From: Ampelocalamus luodianensis
Lineage: Eukaryota; Streptophyta; Magnoliopsida; Poales; Poaceae
NCBI GenBank assembly: GCA_036346255.1
Contig: CM070628.1
Location: 4,665,840-4,729,839, forward strand
Direction of reading: 5' to 3'
Length of the DNA stretch: 64,000 nucleotides
This document shows positions 1-10,925 of this stretch, in pieces (positions within the stretch are counted from its first letter, which is position 1; every line of letters starts with the position of its first letter). The position numbers were made by a program, and so were the translations under genes. The notes beneath the pieces are model-generated. The model was given only the letters and a program-made list of their open reading frames with translations, was not told where the DNA came from and ran no database searches.

Positions 1-850
1 CATGTCGGCAAGTCTCTCCCGTCCGGATCCCACTGGCACCATAGCACTTGCACCGACTCTCGCGCCGCTTGATCCAACCAGTCGCACCGAACCGCCCGTT
101 CGGTCATCCATGTCCATTCTACACCCCCGCTTAAGTCCTCTGACCTCACCCGACATCCTTGATCATTCTAGACCTCAGCTCTCCAAGCTTAGTCCCGATC
201 CTCCTCGTCGTTGACAGTCATAGACTTGCAAGCCACCTGCACAGCAATAGACCAAGAAACCATATCTGGGAACAAGTTCTTCACAACTTGACCCACGTTA
301 GCCAAAACATGCATCATGCAACACATATGCAATGATCAACATGAACTTGACCTAACCCAAAACAAATCTCCAAGAAATTTGACCATCAACACACAGTTCA
401 CTCCACAAGTGGTACTACCGCCACATATCCACCGGTATTACCGCAACGCGGTCATAACATTCCAACAACAGCGGTACTACCGCTCTTTGGAGAAATCAAA
501 AAATATCCCAAAACAACTCCTCATGAAATTCCATACCGCTCACACGCGGTCATTCCGCTATGCAGTACTACCGACAACCAAAGCACGGTCGTACCGCTCC
601 ACGAGAACACCAGAGCACAAATACACTTTCTCTGAAATTTTGCAACCGCCAACAACATTGCGGTTGAACCGATCTCTGGTAGTACCGCAGTTTCAACGCC
701 AGTACTACCGATTCCTCGACACTTGCTGAAAACTCTAAATTTCAATAAACATTCAACACTATTACCAATTGTCTCATCACTTAAGATCATGAGCATGTCT
801 CCATGACATCCACAATGTCCTCATGACATCTACATTATCACCATGGATTG
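1..850. repeat. repeat block with interspersed GCGGTA-TACCGC palindromes
   Basis: No gene is recognised. Between about 410 and 720 the near-palindromic core GCGGTACTACCGC and variants (CGGTATTACCGC, CAGTACTACCG) recur at irregular spacing in otherwise unrelated sequence. The same motif class occurs at 31010-31690 inside a transposon insertion, so this is probably the end of a related dispersed repeat. Open frames here carry no recognisable domain. The right limit near 850 is only where the motif-bearing, coding-like texture ends. Confidence 0.5.
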
Positions 851-1254
851 TTGGATTAGAATAAATATATATATGAGATTTATTATGCACTGTAGCGTTG
901 CAAACACTCTGCCGGGCAATGACAGAGAATGGGACTCCTTGCAATTTACAACTAGCCTCCGTGCACTGCACTGAATCAGTGAATCTTGAGTGCAAAGAAT
1001 CGCCAAGCGTGCGTGACAAGTGACGACACGCCCGTGCTCCGTCCGGCAATTGTTTAAGCGAGCGCGGCCGTTCGTTGCAGAGCACGAGATATTCGTTCCG
1101 TTCATGTACAGAGCGTAGGCGCAGCTCGCTCCAGGCGCGTGCCCTTGCATAAAATTTAGTGTCATTTTTTTAAAACCACTTCTAAGAGTTTAGCACCAGT
1201 GCATTGGAACTTTCGCTACGTAGCGTCAATCATTATAAATTTTCCTATCAAAAT
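851..1254. other. unassigned intergenic stretch
   Basis: I see no gene, tRNA or clear repeat boundary here. It begins AT-rich (TA run near 865-875) and turns moderately GC-rich at 900-1150. The short overlapping frames on the minus strand show no domain. Confidence 0.4.
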
Positions 1255-1446
1255 CTTTTTTAATGTTTATGTTAGGCACACAAAAATGATACATAAGATA
1301 GATTTATCTTGAAAAGTATTTTCACAATATTATAATTTTCATTAGATCCTATAGATATGTTACAATAAAAATGAGGGATCAAAATTATATTCTGTAGACC
1401 GTATCGATATATAAAACGAGGTCCTTTTGTGACTGAAGAGAGAGTA
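1255..1446 (+). mobile_element. MITE-like dispersed repeat, copy a
   Basis: This AT-rich, non-coding 190-bp block resembles the blocks at 4040-4233 and 22570-22755 and, inverted, 57580-57765. Shared landmarks in order are a TTAGGCACACAAAAATGAT-type start, an AGATTTATCTTGAAAAG segment, an ATATTATAATTTT segment, a GATCAAA segment, an AAAACGA segment, and a TTTTGTGACT..AGAGAGAGTA end. Short length, no coding capacity and multiple copies suggest a miniature inverted-repeat transposable element. The family was not assigned and the termini are approximate. Confidence 0.5.
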
Positions 1447-2849
1447 TACTATGGTATTATTATCAATGCGTGCATGGTCTCGGATGGGAAAGTATAGCTA
1501 GGAAGATGTGTGGGAGGAGGGAAGGAAGCTGAGTAAGGCGTCGTACCAGCATGTCCCCGGGCATGGCGGATCTCCCAGCCAGCCTACTTCTTGTCGCGTA
1601 GCCTCTTGTCTTGTCGGTAATTTGACGCTCCATGACGTCATGCATGTTACCCGAACATATCTCGTGCTAACTAGAGCATATATGCACGGAGTGTGCTAGC
1701 CGCGCCGTATACTCGAGTGGCGTTGTAGAATATGTGCAGTCAAATTTTATTAATTGCGATGAAAGATAGTATTTATTTTTTGTTTTAGATATATTAAAAT
1801 GGTATGGGTGAATTTGTCATAAAAATTGTTTTTCACAGTGTTGCACTTTTATAACTTTTTAACATATATGATAAGAAAAATTAGTGATCAAATAAGCATC
1901 TTGATGACCTTAAAAAAATAAAAATAAAAACGTCACTCTCTTCGTTACATTTTGTCACAGAAGGGAGTAGGCAGGTAGGAGTGAAGTTTGTCAAACTCCA
2001 GCGCGAGGGTGTGGGTTGTTTGGTTGACCCATGTGCAACTGCTAGCTACTCCGTCGTGGGTAGGTGCGATACTAGCCAATAGTACTCCTACGTGGCAATA
2101 TGAACTGACATGGAAATGTACAGGGCTATCGTGTTACGTCGACGCCGTAAGGTACCTTAATCGCTCCGCAAATTACGTCCGCATGGCGAAATCTTTAGAC
2201 CTTCCCCTACCGGTGGAAACTAACCGAGAACGTACTTGGTACATCCGTAAACCCGTGTTCGGTTGGTCTGAACGATTATGAACGAAAGAAAACACTCCGA
2301 TAACGGGGAGAGAGGAGTGGCTGCAGGAGGCGCTTAATTGGCCGGCACCGGTGGAAAAAAAAAATCTATAGAAATTGGTTCATAACTTCATCTCAGTAGA
2401 CCAACTCCACTGTATGATACGTGTATTTGTCAATTTCAAAGCGCACAGCTCCATAATCCGCAACTACACGTGTCAAAACCATAGCAGCACATTGACCAGT
2501 TTGAGTGGCTGATGTATTATGAGACTGTACGTTTTGATATTAGCAAATACATATATCACATGATAAAATTAGTTTACTAAGATGGAATTGTGATTCTATT
2601 TGTTTTTTTTTCTGACGCCGATCAGTCGCGTGGCACTATCGGCCGGCGATCCAGCCTAGTGCGCCACGCGCTGACGCGCTCACGTACCAGCGCAGCGCGC
2701 GACGCGTGCGGTTCACGAGAAAAAAGAAGACCCAAGCGCGCGCGGCGCGAGTGCGAGCTACGCGTGCACGCTAGCAAACCGAGGCGGCTTGTAGGCTTGC
2801 TCGGCCGATGGCGCGCGGCGGGCCGCGTGCCGCCTCCCGCGTTCCGCCT
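1447..2849. other. unassigned intergenic stretch
   Basis: No convincing gene. At about 1765-1965 an AT-rich segment (ATATTAAAATGG..., ..TTAGTGATCAAAT..., ..CGTCACTCTCTTCG) may be a more diverged relative of the neighbouring MITEs. From about 2610 the composition becomes very GC-rich with many CGCG steps, leading into the tandem repeat at 2850. Long frames there are open on both strands at once because of composition. Confidence 0.35.
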
Positions 2850-3001
2850 CCAAAACATAGCGCTTGCGGCCGTGCGTTGGACGCGCGTGCGGTGCAGATG
2901 GGCGTTGTGCTCGCCTGCTCGGCATGCCGCGTGCAGCCACCAAAACACAGCGCTTGCTGCCGTGCGTTGGACGCGCGTGCGGTGCAGATGGGCGTCGTGC
3001 T
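2850..3001. repeat. GC-rich tandem duplication, 90-bp period
   Basis: The block starting CAAAACATAGCGCTTGC at 2851 recurs as CAAAACACAGCGCTTGC at 2941, exactly 90 bp on, and the next 60 bp (CGTGCGTTGGACGCGCGTGC, then a GGTGCAGATGGGCGT core) match almost perfectly. Two units are present. Open frames on both strands run through it without a known domain, so I treat it as a non-coding duplication. Confidence 0.8.
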
Positions 3002-3178
3002 CATGCCGAGCGTCTCTGGTCCGGTTGATGCATTGCCCACCGAGCAATGGGCGCCGTGGATATGTGCTGGTGCCGCCAAATCCGATTTGTTGTTTGGTTG
3101 CGTACCGCATAGCGCGCAAAGTTCACCATCTTTTGTCCCCTTAAAAAAATCCATCTTTTTAAAGAAAAAAGGAAAATG

Positions 3179-3183
3179 AAAAA
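3179..3183 (-). terminator. Pol III terminator of tRNA-Ala
   Basis: On the minus strand a run of five T lies 13 bp past the discriminator base of the tRNA gene, the usual RNA polymerase III stop signal. Confidence 0.6.
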
Positions 3184-3196
3184 CAACCACGTTGTT

Positions 3197-3269
3197 TGGA
3201 GATGCGGGGTATCGATCCCCGTACCTCTCGCATGCTAAGCGAGCGCTCTACCATCTGAGCTACATCCCC
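3197..3269 (-). tRNA. trnA-AGC: tRNA-Ala, anticodon AGC
   Basis: The reverse complement folds into a complete 73-nt cloverleaf without an intron. The acceptor strands GGGGATG and CATCTCC pair with a G3:U70 wobble, the known identity element for alanyl-tRNA synthetase, and the discriminator base is A. The D-arm region reads TAGCTCAGATGGTAGAGC (A box). The anticodon loop TTAGCAT has AGC at 3234-3236. The T arm contains GATCGATACC (B box). CCA is not encoded, as expected for a nuclear gene. No partner gene is nearby. Confidence 0.93.
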
Positions 3270-3399
3270 GTTACAGCTAAACACGAGCGACAGAAATTTG
3301 TTTTTTAACTAACAATCGTACTAAACGGCGAGGCAATTGGGAGTTTGGGACATTGGGTAGCAGCAGCACGAAGTGACGCGGCGCTGGGCAGGAGACATA

Positions 3400-3870
3400 G
3401 CGGAGCACGCGTAGAAGTGCAAGTGGCGCGGTCCGGCCCACTAATCCGCTGGCCCGCCCCACAAAAATTGTGAATGTGGTCATGTACGGGCCGCTGCTTT
3501 TGTGGGGCGGTTCGAAGTGGGCAGGCCTGCTTGAACTGCTGGGCACCACATAACGCCCGCAAGAACCCTAGCCGCCCGGCGGCCGTCGCCTCGCCTCCTC
3601 CGCTGTCGCCTCCGTCCCTCGCTGCACGCAGAGGTTTGGTTCCGGGCAAGGCTGATCACGTCGCCGCATGCGGCAGCGCCGTGCCGTCCCATGATGCGTG
3701 CGGCACGCATGGCGTTGCCCGCGCCGGCGTCTCGTTGTATCTGCCTGGGCTCGCAAAGGCCTATACAGTAAGATGGGCTTCTCACATCTCACTCTCGGCC
3801 TTCGTCCCGGCTCAGCGGGCTCCTGCGATGTTAGGCCATTTGCAGCCTGGGTAGGTCTTCCCAATCTTCG
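3400..3870. other. GC-rich block with promoter/5'UTR-like motifs, no gene attached
   Basis: The block contains several GGCCCA/TGGGC-type motifs (near 3433, 3518, 3774) and GAACCCTAGCCGCC at 3563-3576. This combination is common at transcription starts of plant housekeeping genes. The frames that follow match nothing I recognise and no exon chain continues downstream. It may be a stranded 5' end of a lost or captured gene. Confidence 0.3.
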
Positions 3871-4039
3871 ATTTCCGAAAGCCCACCCTTCAGGACATGC
3901 TTACCTTTCAGGAAATGCCAATAGTGTGCGAATTTAATGTTAATGCACAGGGTAAGCAACCTGCTCTTGCTCCAACAAAGTCCCTCCGATAAAAAAAAAA
4001 TGTTGTTTTAAGATCGAACCTTCTAAACTTTGGTCATCA

Positions 4040-4233
4040 ATATTTTTTTTAACATTTAGATTAAACACACGAAAATAATGATATCTATAGATTTATCTCG
4101 AAAGGGACTTTCTTAAAAGTGTATTTTTATTATGTTTTATAAATCTATTATAATACAAATTACTGGTCAAAGTTGTGTTTTGGAGATTGTGTCAATATCT
4201 AAAACGATATTCTTTTGTGACTAGAGAGAGTAC
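4040..4233 (+). mobile_element. MITE-like dispersed repeat, copy b
   Basis: Same family as 1255-1446. It has the TTAAACACACGAAAATAATGAT start, AGATTTATCTCGAAAGG, CTGGTCAAAGTTG, AATATCTAAAACGATATTC, and the TTTTGTGACTAGAGAGAGTAC end. It is non-coding. Confidence 0.5.
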
Positions 4234-4980
4234 CTCATATTTCTTTTCCTTGTGAGGAAGATGTAATGATGTTCTCTGCTTTATACTACAACAAAAAAAA
4301 AAACAATCCGTTATTGCCTCTCCTCTTAAGAAGAAAAGCTTTCCTAGCCCTCTCCTCTTCGTGGACCCAGCTGTTATCGGAGAGACGTCATTTTGCTACT
4401 ACGACAGCATGAGCATGATGTCCTTCACCAATTTTCTAACCATCTGACCGAGAGATCAAACGTCCCAATCTAATCGCACAATATCCAGCCTTGCACAATG
4501 CCCTATCGCATTCCCTGCTATTCCACATAGTTACCTATTTATTTTCCGGCGTTACTGCAGATCCCTATTTCCGTTCCCTACAAGAGGAATTCACCACGGG
4601 TTGCCGGGGAGCGGACCCATTGCCATCCTCACCCATAGTCCGAATCCAAGGTGAGGAGGGGGAAATATATCATCTACATTAAAGGGTTCAATGATACTAA
4701 CTCTGATACGTATTAGAAGCTGATCTCCATCGTCCAATCGAAAAGCAAACGTTCATATCAAGTGCTACAGTATTTAGCTACCATGTGTTTTTTTGCTAGG
4801 GTAAATATTTCGTTGTTTGTACAGTATTGCTATAGTGCCACTATCAAGTACTGTTCACTCACTCGCAGACCGCTTTTCGCACGGAGGATCCGAATCCAAG
4901 GAGGGTAGCTCGGGGGAGCAAACACGGTTTGAACTGCACGACAAGCGTGGTTGCCAACACCAACGGCCAGTAGTAGGCTA
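4234..4980. other. unassigned stretch left of the copia element
   Basis: No gene is recognised. If the copia element starting at 4981 is removed, this sequence would lie immediately upstream of the kinase gene at 12762, so it may hold that gene's original promoter. No TATA box could be fixed with confidence. Confidence 0.35.
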
Positions 4981-6557
4981 TATAGTATTTTTTTTAGGGC
5001 TATTGGGTAATTTCTCACTTAGAGAAAAGAATAAATAAAAAAGAAAAATAGAAGGTGGGGCCCTCCTGCATTGAGAAAGAGGGGAAGATAAGGTTGGAGA
5101 CCAACCTTGGTCTCCAACCCTATCACAGAGGCGTGCGGCATGGGGTGGAGGGGCTCTCCCCTCGCGACTGGTGACGGATGGAGCGGCCCAGGCGCTTTGT
5201 GCGGCAGTTGTTGCCAGCGGCAGTGTGGCCTTCCCCTCCTCCTCTTCTTAAGGCGGCTCCCTTCTTCTTCTTTCTTTACCCCTGTACACAATGAGCTTCC
5301 CCCCTGGTTCTTCCTCTCTTCTGATTTGGTTTCTGTTTTGGGCGGTGGGAGCTGTTGCGCCACCGTGGTTGGTCACAGCGCCGTTGGCAGTGAGGTTCGA
5401 CTCCTCCTCCTACTTGCGCACCCCTGTTCGTTTCTTGCACCATCTCGTGTTGAGGTTGCGGCGAGAAAATTGGGGTGTTGCGTCGTTGAGGATTGGACCC
5501 GGCCGGCACTTCCTTGATTTGGGAGTGAAGACTTCGGATCGATGGTGAATCTTGCTCCTTGTGTGCATTCGGCCGGTGCATCGGTGATTAGTTCTTGTGT
5601 GGTATTCTCTAGTACCTCGACTTCACATTTTGGTGTGTCCCGAATTGTGAGTTAGCATTATATCTCCGACGACCTCGTCTGTTCTACGTAGCACAGCGGG
5701 GTTATTGGTTTTCTGAGTCAGCGCCTTCGGCGTGCCTTGCCCGGTTACTTCTCGGTGGCTTTGAGTGTCATCCGCACCGTGAGTTTGCTCCTTATGTTTT
5801 GCATTGCTTTGCTTAGTGTGCGTGCTAGTAGAAGCTTCAAATTGTGTTGTCTTGGTTAATCTAGCACTAGGAGACTTTGCTTAGTAATGTTATGAGATCA
5901 ATTCATGCTCAATGAAGATTCTGTCATATGTGAAATTGGATTGACAACATCGATTATAAATCAGACCTAAGCTAGATGTTTGTATACTATTGTTGATTCA
6001 TCTCTAGTGTTTCAACCGTTACTTTCAGTGATTCGGTTGCTTGTGTGATTGACTGAACCTGATCATTTTGTGCATTGTGATTTGCATGATATTTCTGTTG
6101 GCTGAAAAGTTTAAGTGATGTTACTGTGATATCATTTTTGCACTGTGAGATAATTGTTCCTCTGTTGGTCGAAAGTATTAATTATTGTTTGTTACTTATG
6201 AGATAATTCAATACTTTCAATACTTGAGATATTAGTAAGGCATTCATGTGGGCTCGAAGTCTTATTTATTCTTGTCATGTCTAATTAGTTAAGAGTATTG
6301 ACAAAAGTGATGAGGAGGTCAATATTTAATCTTGAGTAGCCCGACATCTGAGAGCAAATCTAAACAACTAAAACTGAGTATTATGCTAATTTTGTATGTT
6401 TTTAAGTTCTATCTTTTGATCATATTATCTTGTTTAATTTACATGAATAGATTACATATTTATATGTTTTTATATGCTGCTGGAAATATGCTTTAATTAT
6501 CATAATCAATGCTGTAATTATTTCTGAATATTTGCTAAAACCGCTAATTTTACAACA
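4981..6557 (+). repeat. left LTR of copia element 1
   Basis: Aligns along its length with 10926-12495. It starts TATAGTATTTTTTTTAGGG (the right copy starts TGTTGTATTTTTTAGGG, the expected TG) and ends TTTTACAACA. Differences are mainly scattered substitutions. Confidence 0.87.
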
Positions 6558-6573
6558 ATTCAAAAAACCAATA

Positions 6574-9500
6574 ATGGAAGAAATGACTTTCTCTTCTGAT
6601 GTCGTTAAGACGAAAGTATTTGACGGTGCCAACTTTAAACGTTGGCAAGCTAAAACTTAGTTATGGCTTACTAATCTCAGGCTTTTCTGGGTTATTTCAA
6701 ATCCTCTAATCTTTCCATTGGAAACTGCCGCTATGACACTGTGGGAGGATGCAAATAATTCAGTCTTAGCTCGTTTGTTAGCTATCCCATCCAACCGGCC
6801 GTTCGACACCTACGTTAATTTCAAAGATACTAAGCAACTCTAGAATGAACTTAATGAGAAATACCCCGAAGGGGATAATGTGAATGAGTCATTCATAACT
6901 GCTACCTACTTGAACTTTAAGATGGTTGAGGGACGGTCGGTGATGGAACAATTTCGTGAGCTATAACTCCATGTACGTGACTTAAGTCAGTACGACTGCG
7001 TCCTACCAGAGAAGTTTCAAGTGAATGTCACTCTGGCTAAGTTACCGTCCTCGTGGCGTGACTTTGCGACCGCTCATAGACATATAAATGAGTGTTTGAC
7101 TCTCAATGAGCTGTCAGCTACTATTAAAGTCAAAGAGCGTGCGAGAGCCAGTGACGGTATAGGAAAGGCTCAAGTTCAAGCTCATCAGGTAGAGGTCAGG
7201 AACGCTAGAGGCATTGGGACACAAAAGTTCAAGCATCAGCCCCAGAACAAGCTCAAAGGAAAGAAAATGTAGATGAAAAAAGAGGAAATTGTCTCTTATG
7301 TGTGTGGAGTGGTTGGTCATAAAGCCAACTATTATCGCAATCGTAAGGACAAGGGTCCTTCTCCTGGTCATTATAAAGGTTATAAGGCTGATGTGAATAT
7401 CGCACTAGCTAGTTTCAGTTCAAAAGGGTATGTACCTCAGGCCTTTATAGCAAGTCCATCTTTTGATTGGCGGATTGATTCATGTTCAACTAGACATATA
7501 TGTGTTGATCAATCATGTTTCTCTTTATTTTAGTGTGAAAGTGGTGGATCCATCCTGATAGGAAACGAAGCCGCTGCAATAGTATGTGGGATTAAACATG
7601 TTTGCTTGAAGCTCACTTCAGGCAAAACACCCATCCTGAAAGACGTGTTGTATGTGCATGCAATGACTCGCAATCTGATGAGTGAGTCTATGATGTGTAG
7701 GCAAGGAATAAAACTTATGTTTGAGTCCAATAAGTTCGTGTTGACCAAACTTGGTAATTTTGTGGGCAAAGGCTATGATAGCGGAGGCATGTTCCGCTTG
7801 TCTATTCTTGATTTTAATAATATAATTTTTTAAATGTTTCCTATTACAATAAAATTCATGATGTTTAGCATTCTCGTTTATGTCATGTTAACTTTGAAGC
7901 CATTGTACGGTTAAGAAAAGTGAGTCTAATTCCAAGCTATAATTATGAGAAGGGTTCTAAGTGTGAAGTGTGTGTGCACCTTTTCAGAGCGTTGAAGGGC
8001 GGAGCACCTCACCACTTGAGCTAATTCATTCTGTTCTTTGTGAGATGAATGAAATATTAACTAAAGGTGACAAACGATAATTTCTAACTCTCATAGATAT
8101 TGTGACTAAGTATTGCTACATTTATTTACTTAAGTTGAAAGATAAAACACTAGAACACTTTAATATCTTTAAAACCCAAGTGGAAAATCAACTAGAAAAG
8201 AAAATCAAACGGTTAAGGTTGGACCGAGACGGTGAATACGTTTCAAAGGAATTATCTCGATACTATGAAGAAAATGGAATAATTCATGAAATTACTCCAC
8301 CATACTCACCCTAGTCGAATGGAATGACCGAAAGAAAAAAAAACTGAGCTCTTTGTGACTTGATTAATGTCATGCTACAAAGTTATGGTTAGTCGAACTA
8401 TTGGTGGGTGAAACGGTTCTCACAGGTAATTATGTCATCAATAGAGTTCTGCCTCGTAATCAAGAGGAAACACCTTTTGAAGGATGGAAGGGGAGGAAAC
8501 CTAACTTATCATTTCTTTGAACTTCAGAATGCCTTGCAAAAGTACATGTGTCGTTAACGAAGAAAAGAAAGCTTGGTCCTAAGACTGTTGATTGTGTCTT
8601 TCTAGTGTATGCTAAAAATAGCACGGCTTATAGATTTATGATGGTCAAATCCGAGGTGAGTGACATCCCTACAAATGTAATAATGGAATCTTGTGATGCG
8701 ATTTTCTTTGAAAATGTGTTCCCTACTAGAACAAATGAAGTCATTATACCTACTGGTTCAAATGAACAATATTCTTCCTAGTGTGTATAACACCACTCCT
8801 AAATTGGAGTTGATGAGGAGTAAGAGGCAGGGGATTAAAAAATCTCTTGGTGATGACTATGTCACCTATCTCGTGGATGATGAACCATAAACCCTTTCAA
8901 AGGCATCCGCACCTTCGGATGTGGATTACTGAAAGGAAGCAATCCATAGCGAGATGGATTCCATCATAGCTAATGGAACGTGGGAGGTCACGGACCTCCT
9001 ATCTGGATACAAGCCAGTGGGCCGCAAATATATCAAAGAAAGCGAAGACCTGATGGTAATATAGAAAAGTACAAGACTCGTTTAGTGCCTAAGGGTTTCA
9101 CACAAAAGCAAGTGAAGACTACTTTGACACATACTCTCATGTGGTTTGTTTACCCACAATTTAGGTGCTTTTAGCACTAGTTGTCGCATACAAACTCCAA
9201 GTACATCAAATAGATATAAAGACCACTTTCCTAAATAGAGAGTTGGATGGAGAGATTTATATGCAACAACCCGATGAATTTGTGGTTGAAGGGCAAGAAA
9301 AGAAAGTATATCACTTGGTTAAATCCTTGTATGGTCTGAAGCAAACTCCCAAACAATAGCATGAGAAATTTGATAGTATTATGACATCGGTCAACTTTTG
9401 TGTAAATTAAACTGATAAATGTATCTACTATCGGTTTAGTGGGGGGCGAAGGTGTCATTCTTTGTCTATTCGTGGATGACATACTGCTATTTGGGACCAA

Positions 9501-10269
9501 TATGGATGCAATCAATAAAACCAAGTCTTTCCACTCCTAGAACTTTGATGTGAAAGACCTGGGTGAAGCTAATGTTATTTTAAATATCAAGCTTTTAAAA
9601 GATGAGAATGAGATTACTCTTTCACAATCCCATTATATGGACAATGTCCTAACCAGATTTGGGTTCATGGACTGTAAGTCAGTAGCTACACCCTATGATT
9701 CAAATGTTAAGCTACATAAAAACACTGGACATGGAAAAGATCAACTTAAATATTCTCAAATAATTGGGTCCTTGATGTATGTGACTAGTGCAATGAGACC
9801 TGACATCTCATATGTTGTAAGTAGATTAAGTCATTATACGACTAATCTAGGAGATGATCATTGGATAGCACTAGAGATGGTACTTAAGTATCTGAAGGGG
9901 ACCACAAATTTAGTAATACATTATTCTGGCCATCTTGCAATCTTGGAAGGATTCAATGATTCTAACTGGATTAGTGACTCGGATGATATGAAGGTTACAA
10001 GTGGCTATATTTTCACTCTAGTAGGTGGGGCCGTTTTGTGGAAGTCTTCTAAACAGACTATCCTTACATGGTCCACTATGGAGGCTGAGTTAGTAGCACT
10101 TAACTTAGCGACTGTAGAGGCAGAATGGATTAGAGAACTCTTTTATGACCTACCGGTGCTGGAAAAATCAATTCCAACTATATTAACCTACCGTGATAAC
10201 CAAACTGTTTTGGTTAAGACGAAGAGTAGAAAGGACAATATGAAGTCCTCAAAACATATAAAAAGATGA
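6574..10269 (+). pseudogene. degenerate copia gag-pol of element 1
   Basis: Gag starts at the ATG at 6574 and is stopped by TAG at 6658. A CCHC-type zinc-knuckle remnant lies near 7300-7345 but its second and last cysteines are lost. Integrase core remnants run about 7980-8540 (an ITPPYSP stretch at 8293-8313 followed by a stop). Reverse transcriptase spans about 8930-9540 with an FVDD active-site variant near 9470. The longest intact piece is 9550-10269, covering the end of the reverse transcriptase and RNase H. In-frame stops and frameshifts separate all parts, so no full polyprotein can be made. Confidence 0.85.
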
Positions 10270-10916
10270 CTTAAATAGGTAAGGCATACCAGAGAGACAC
10301 GTGTTATTACTGTGGAATACATCCCGTCTAAAAAAACTTGGCATATCCTTTCACCAAAGGAATGGCGCAGAAGGCCATCTTTGCAGCGTCAAAAGGAATG
10401 GGCCTCATACCCTTGTAAAGGCCCACATTAGCGGTAACCTATCCTAGTAGATCGAAGATCCCATGAACTAGACTCTAGGACAACATACTATGTGGGATTA
10501 GAGAGCACATCTAAGGGTCCTATTAGTTGCAGTGCTCCTTCTGTATGAGTGGTTGAGCAATAGTGCTTAATGAATTTGATACCTATATGGTATCGGGAAT
10601 CGTCTTACAGGATTCCCTGGAGAATTCACTTACGTGAGCATGATCGTTAGGTCGCGATCAAAGAAAGATAAGGGTATACTTTCTTAAGTACTCATAAGCT
10701 AAATACGGGGACATAACCGTAACGTCTCAACCCGAGAGGGAAAAGGGCAAGCCGCCCAGTACAGAATGTAACTTTGTGAAAACTCTCACACCAAAACATT
10801 GAATGCAGAGTCGTGGTCCTTGGTGCTAGGCTTTGGATTCAAATCGAAAGGTACCCATCGTCGAACAACTGTATATTAAACAAGATTTTGAGCATCTTTT
10901 ATTACATTAATAAATT

Positions 10917-10924
10917 GGTGGGGA
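10917..10924 (+). other. polypurine tract of element 1
   Basis: GGTGGGGA directly precedes the right LTR (TGTTGTA at 10926). This is the usual position for the plus-strand DNA primer of an LTR retrotransposon. Confidence 0.7.
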
Positions 10925-10925
10925 A

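Noticed and set aside
2590..3190. Several overlapping frames up to 184 codons on both strands
   Set aside because: Created by CpG-rich composition and the 90-bp duplication; no homology seen in any frame.
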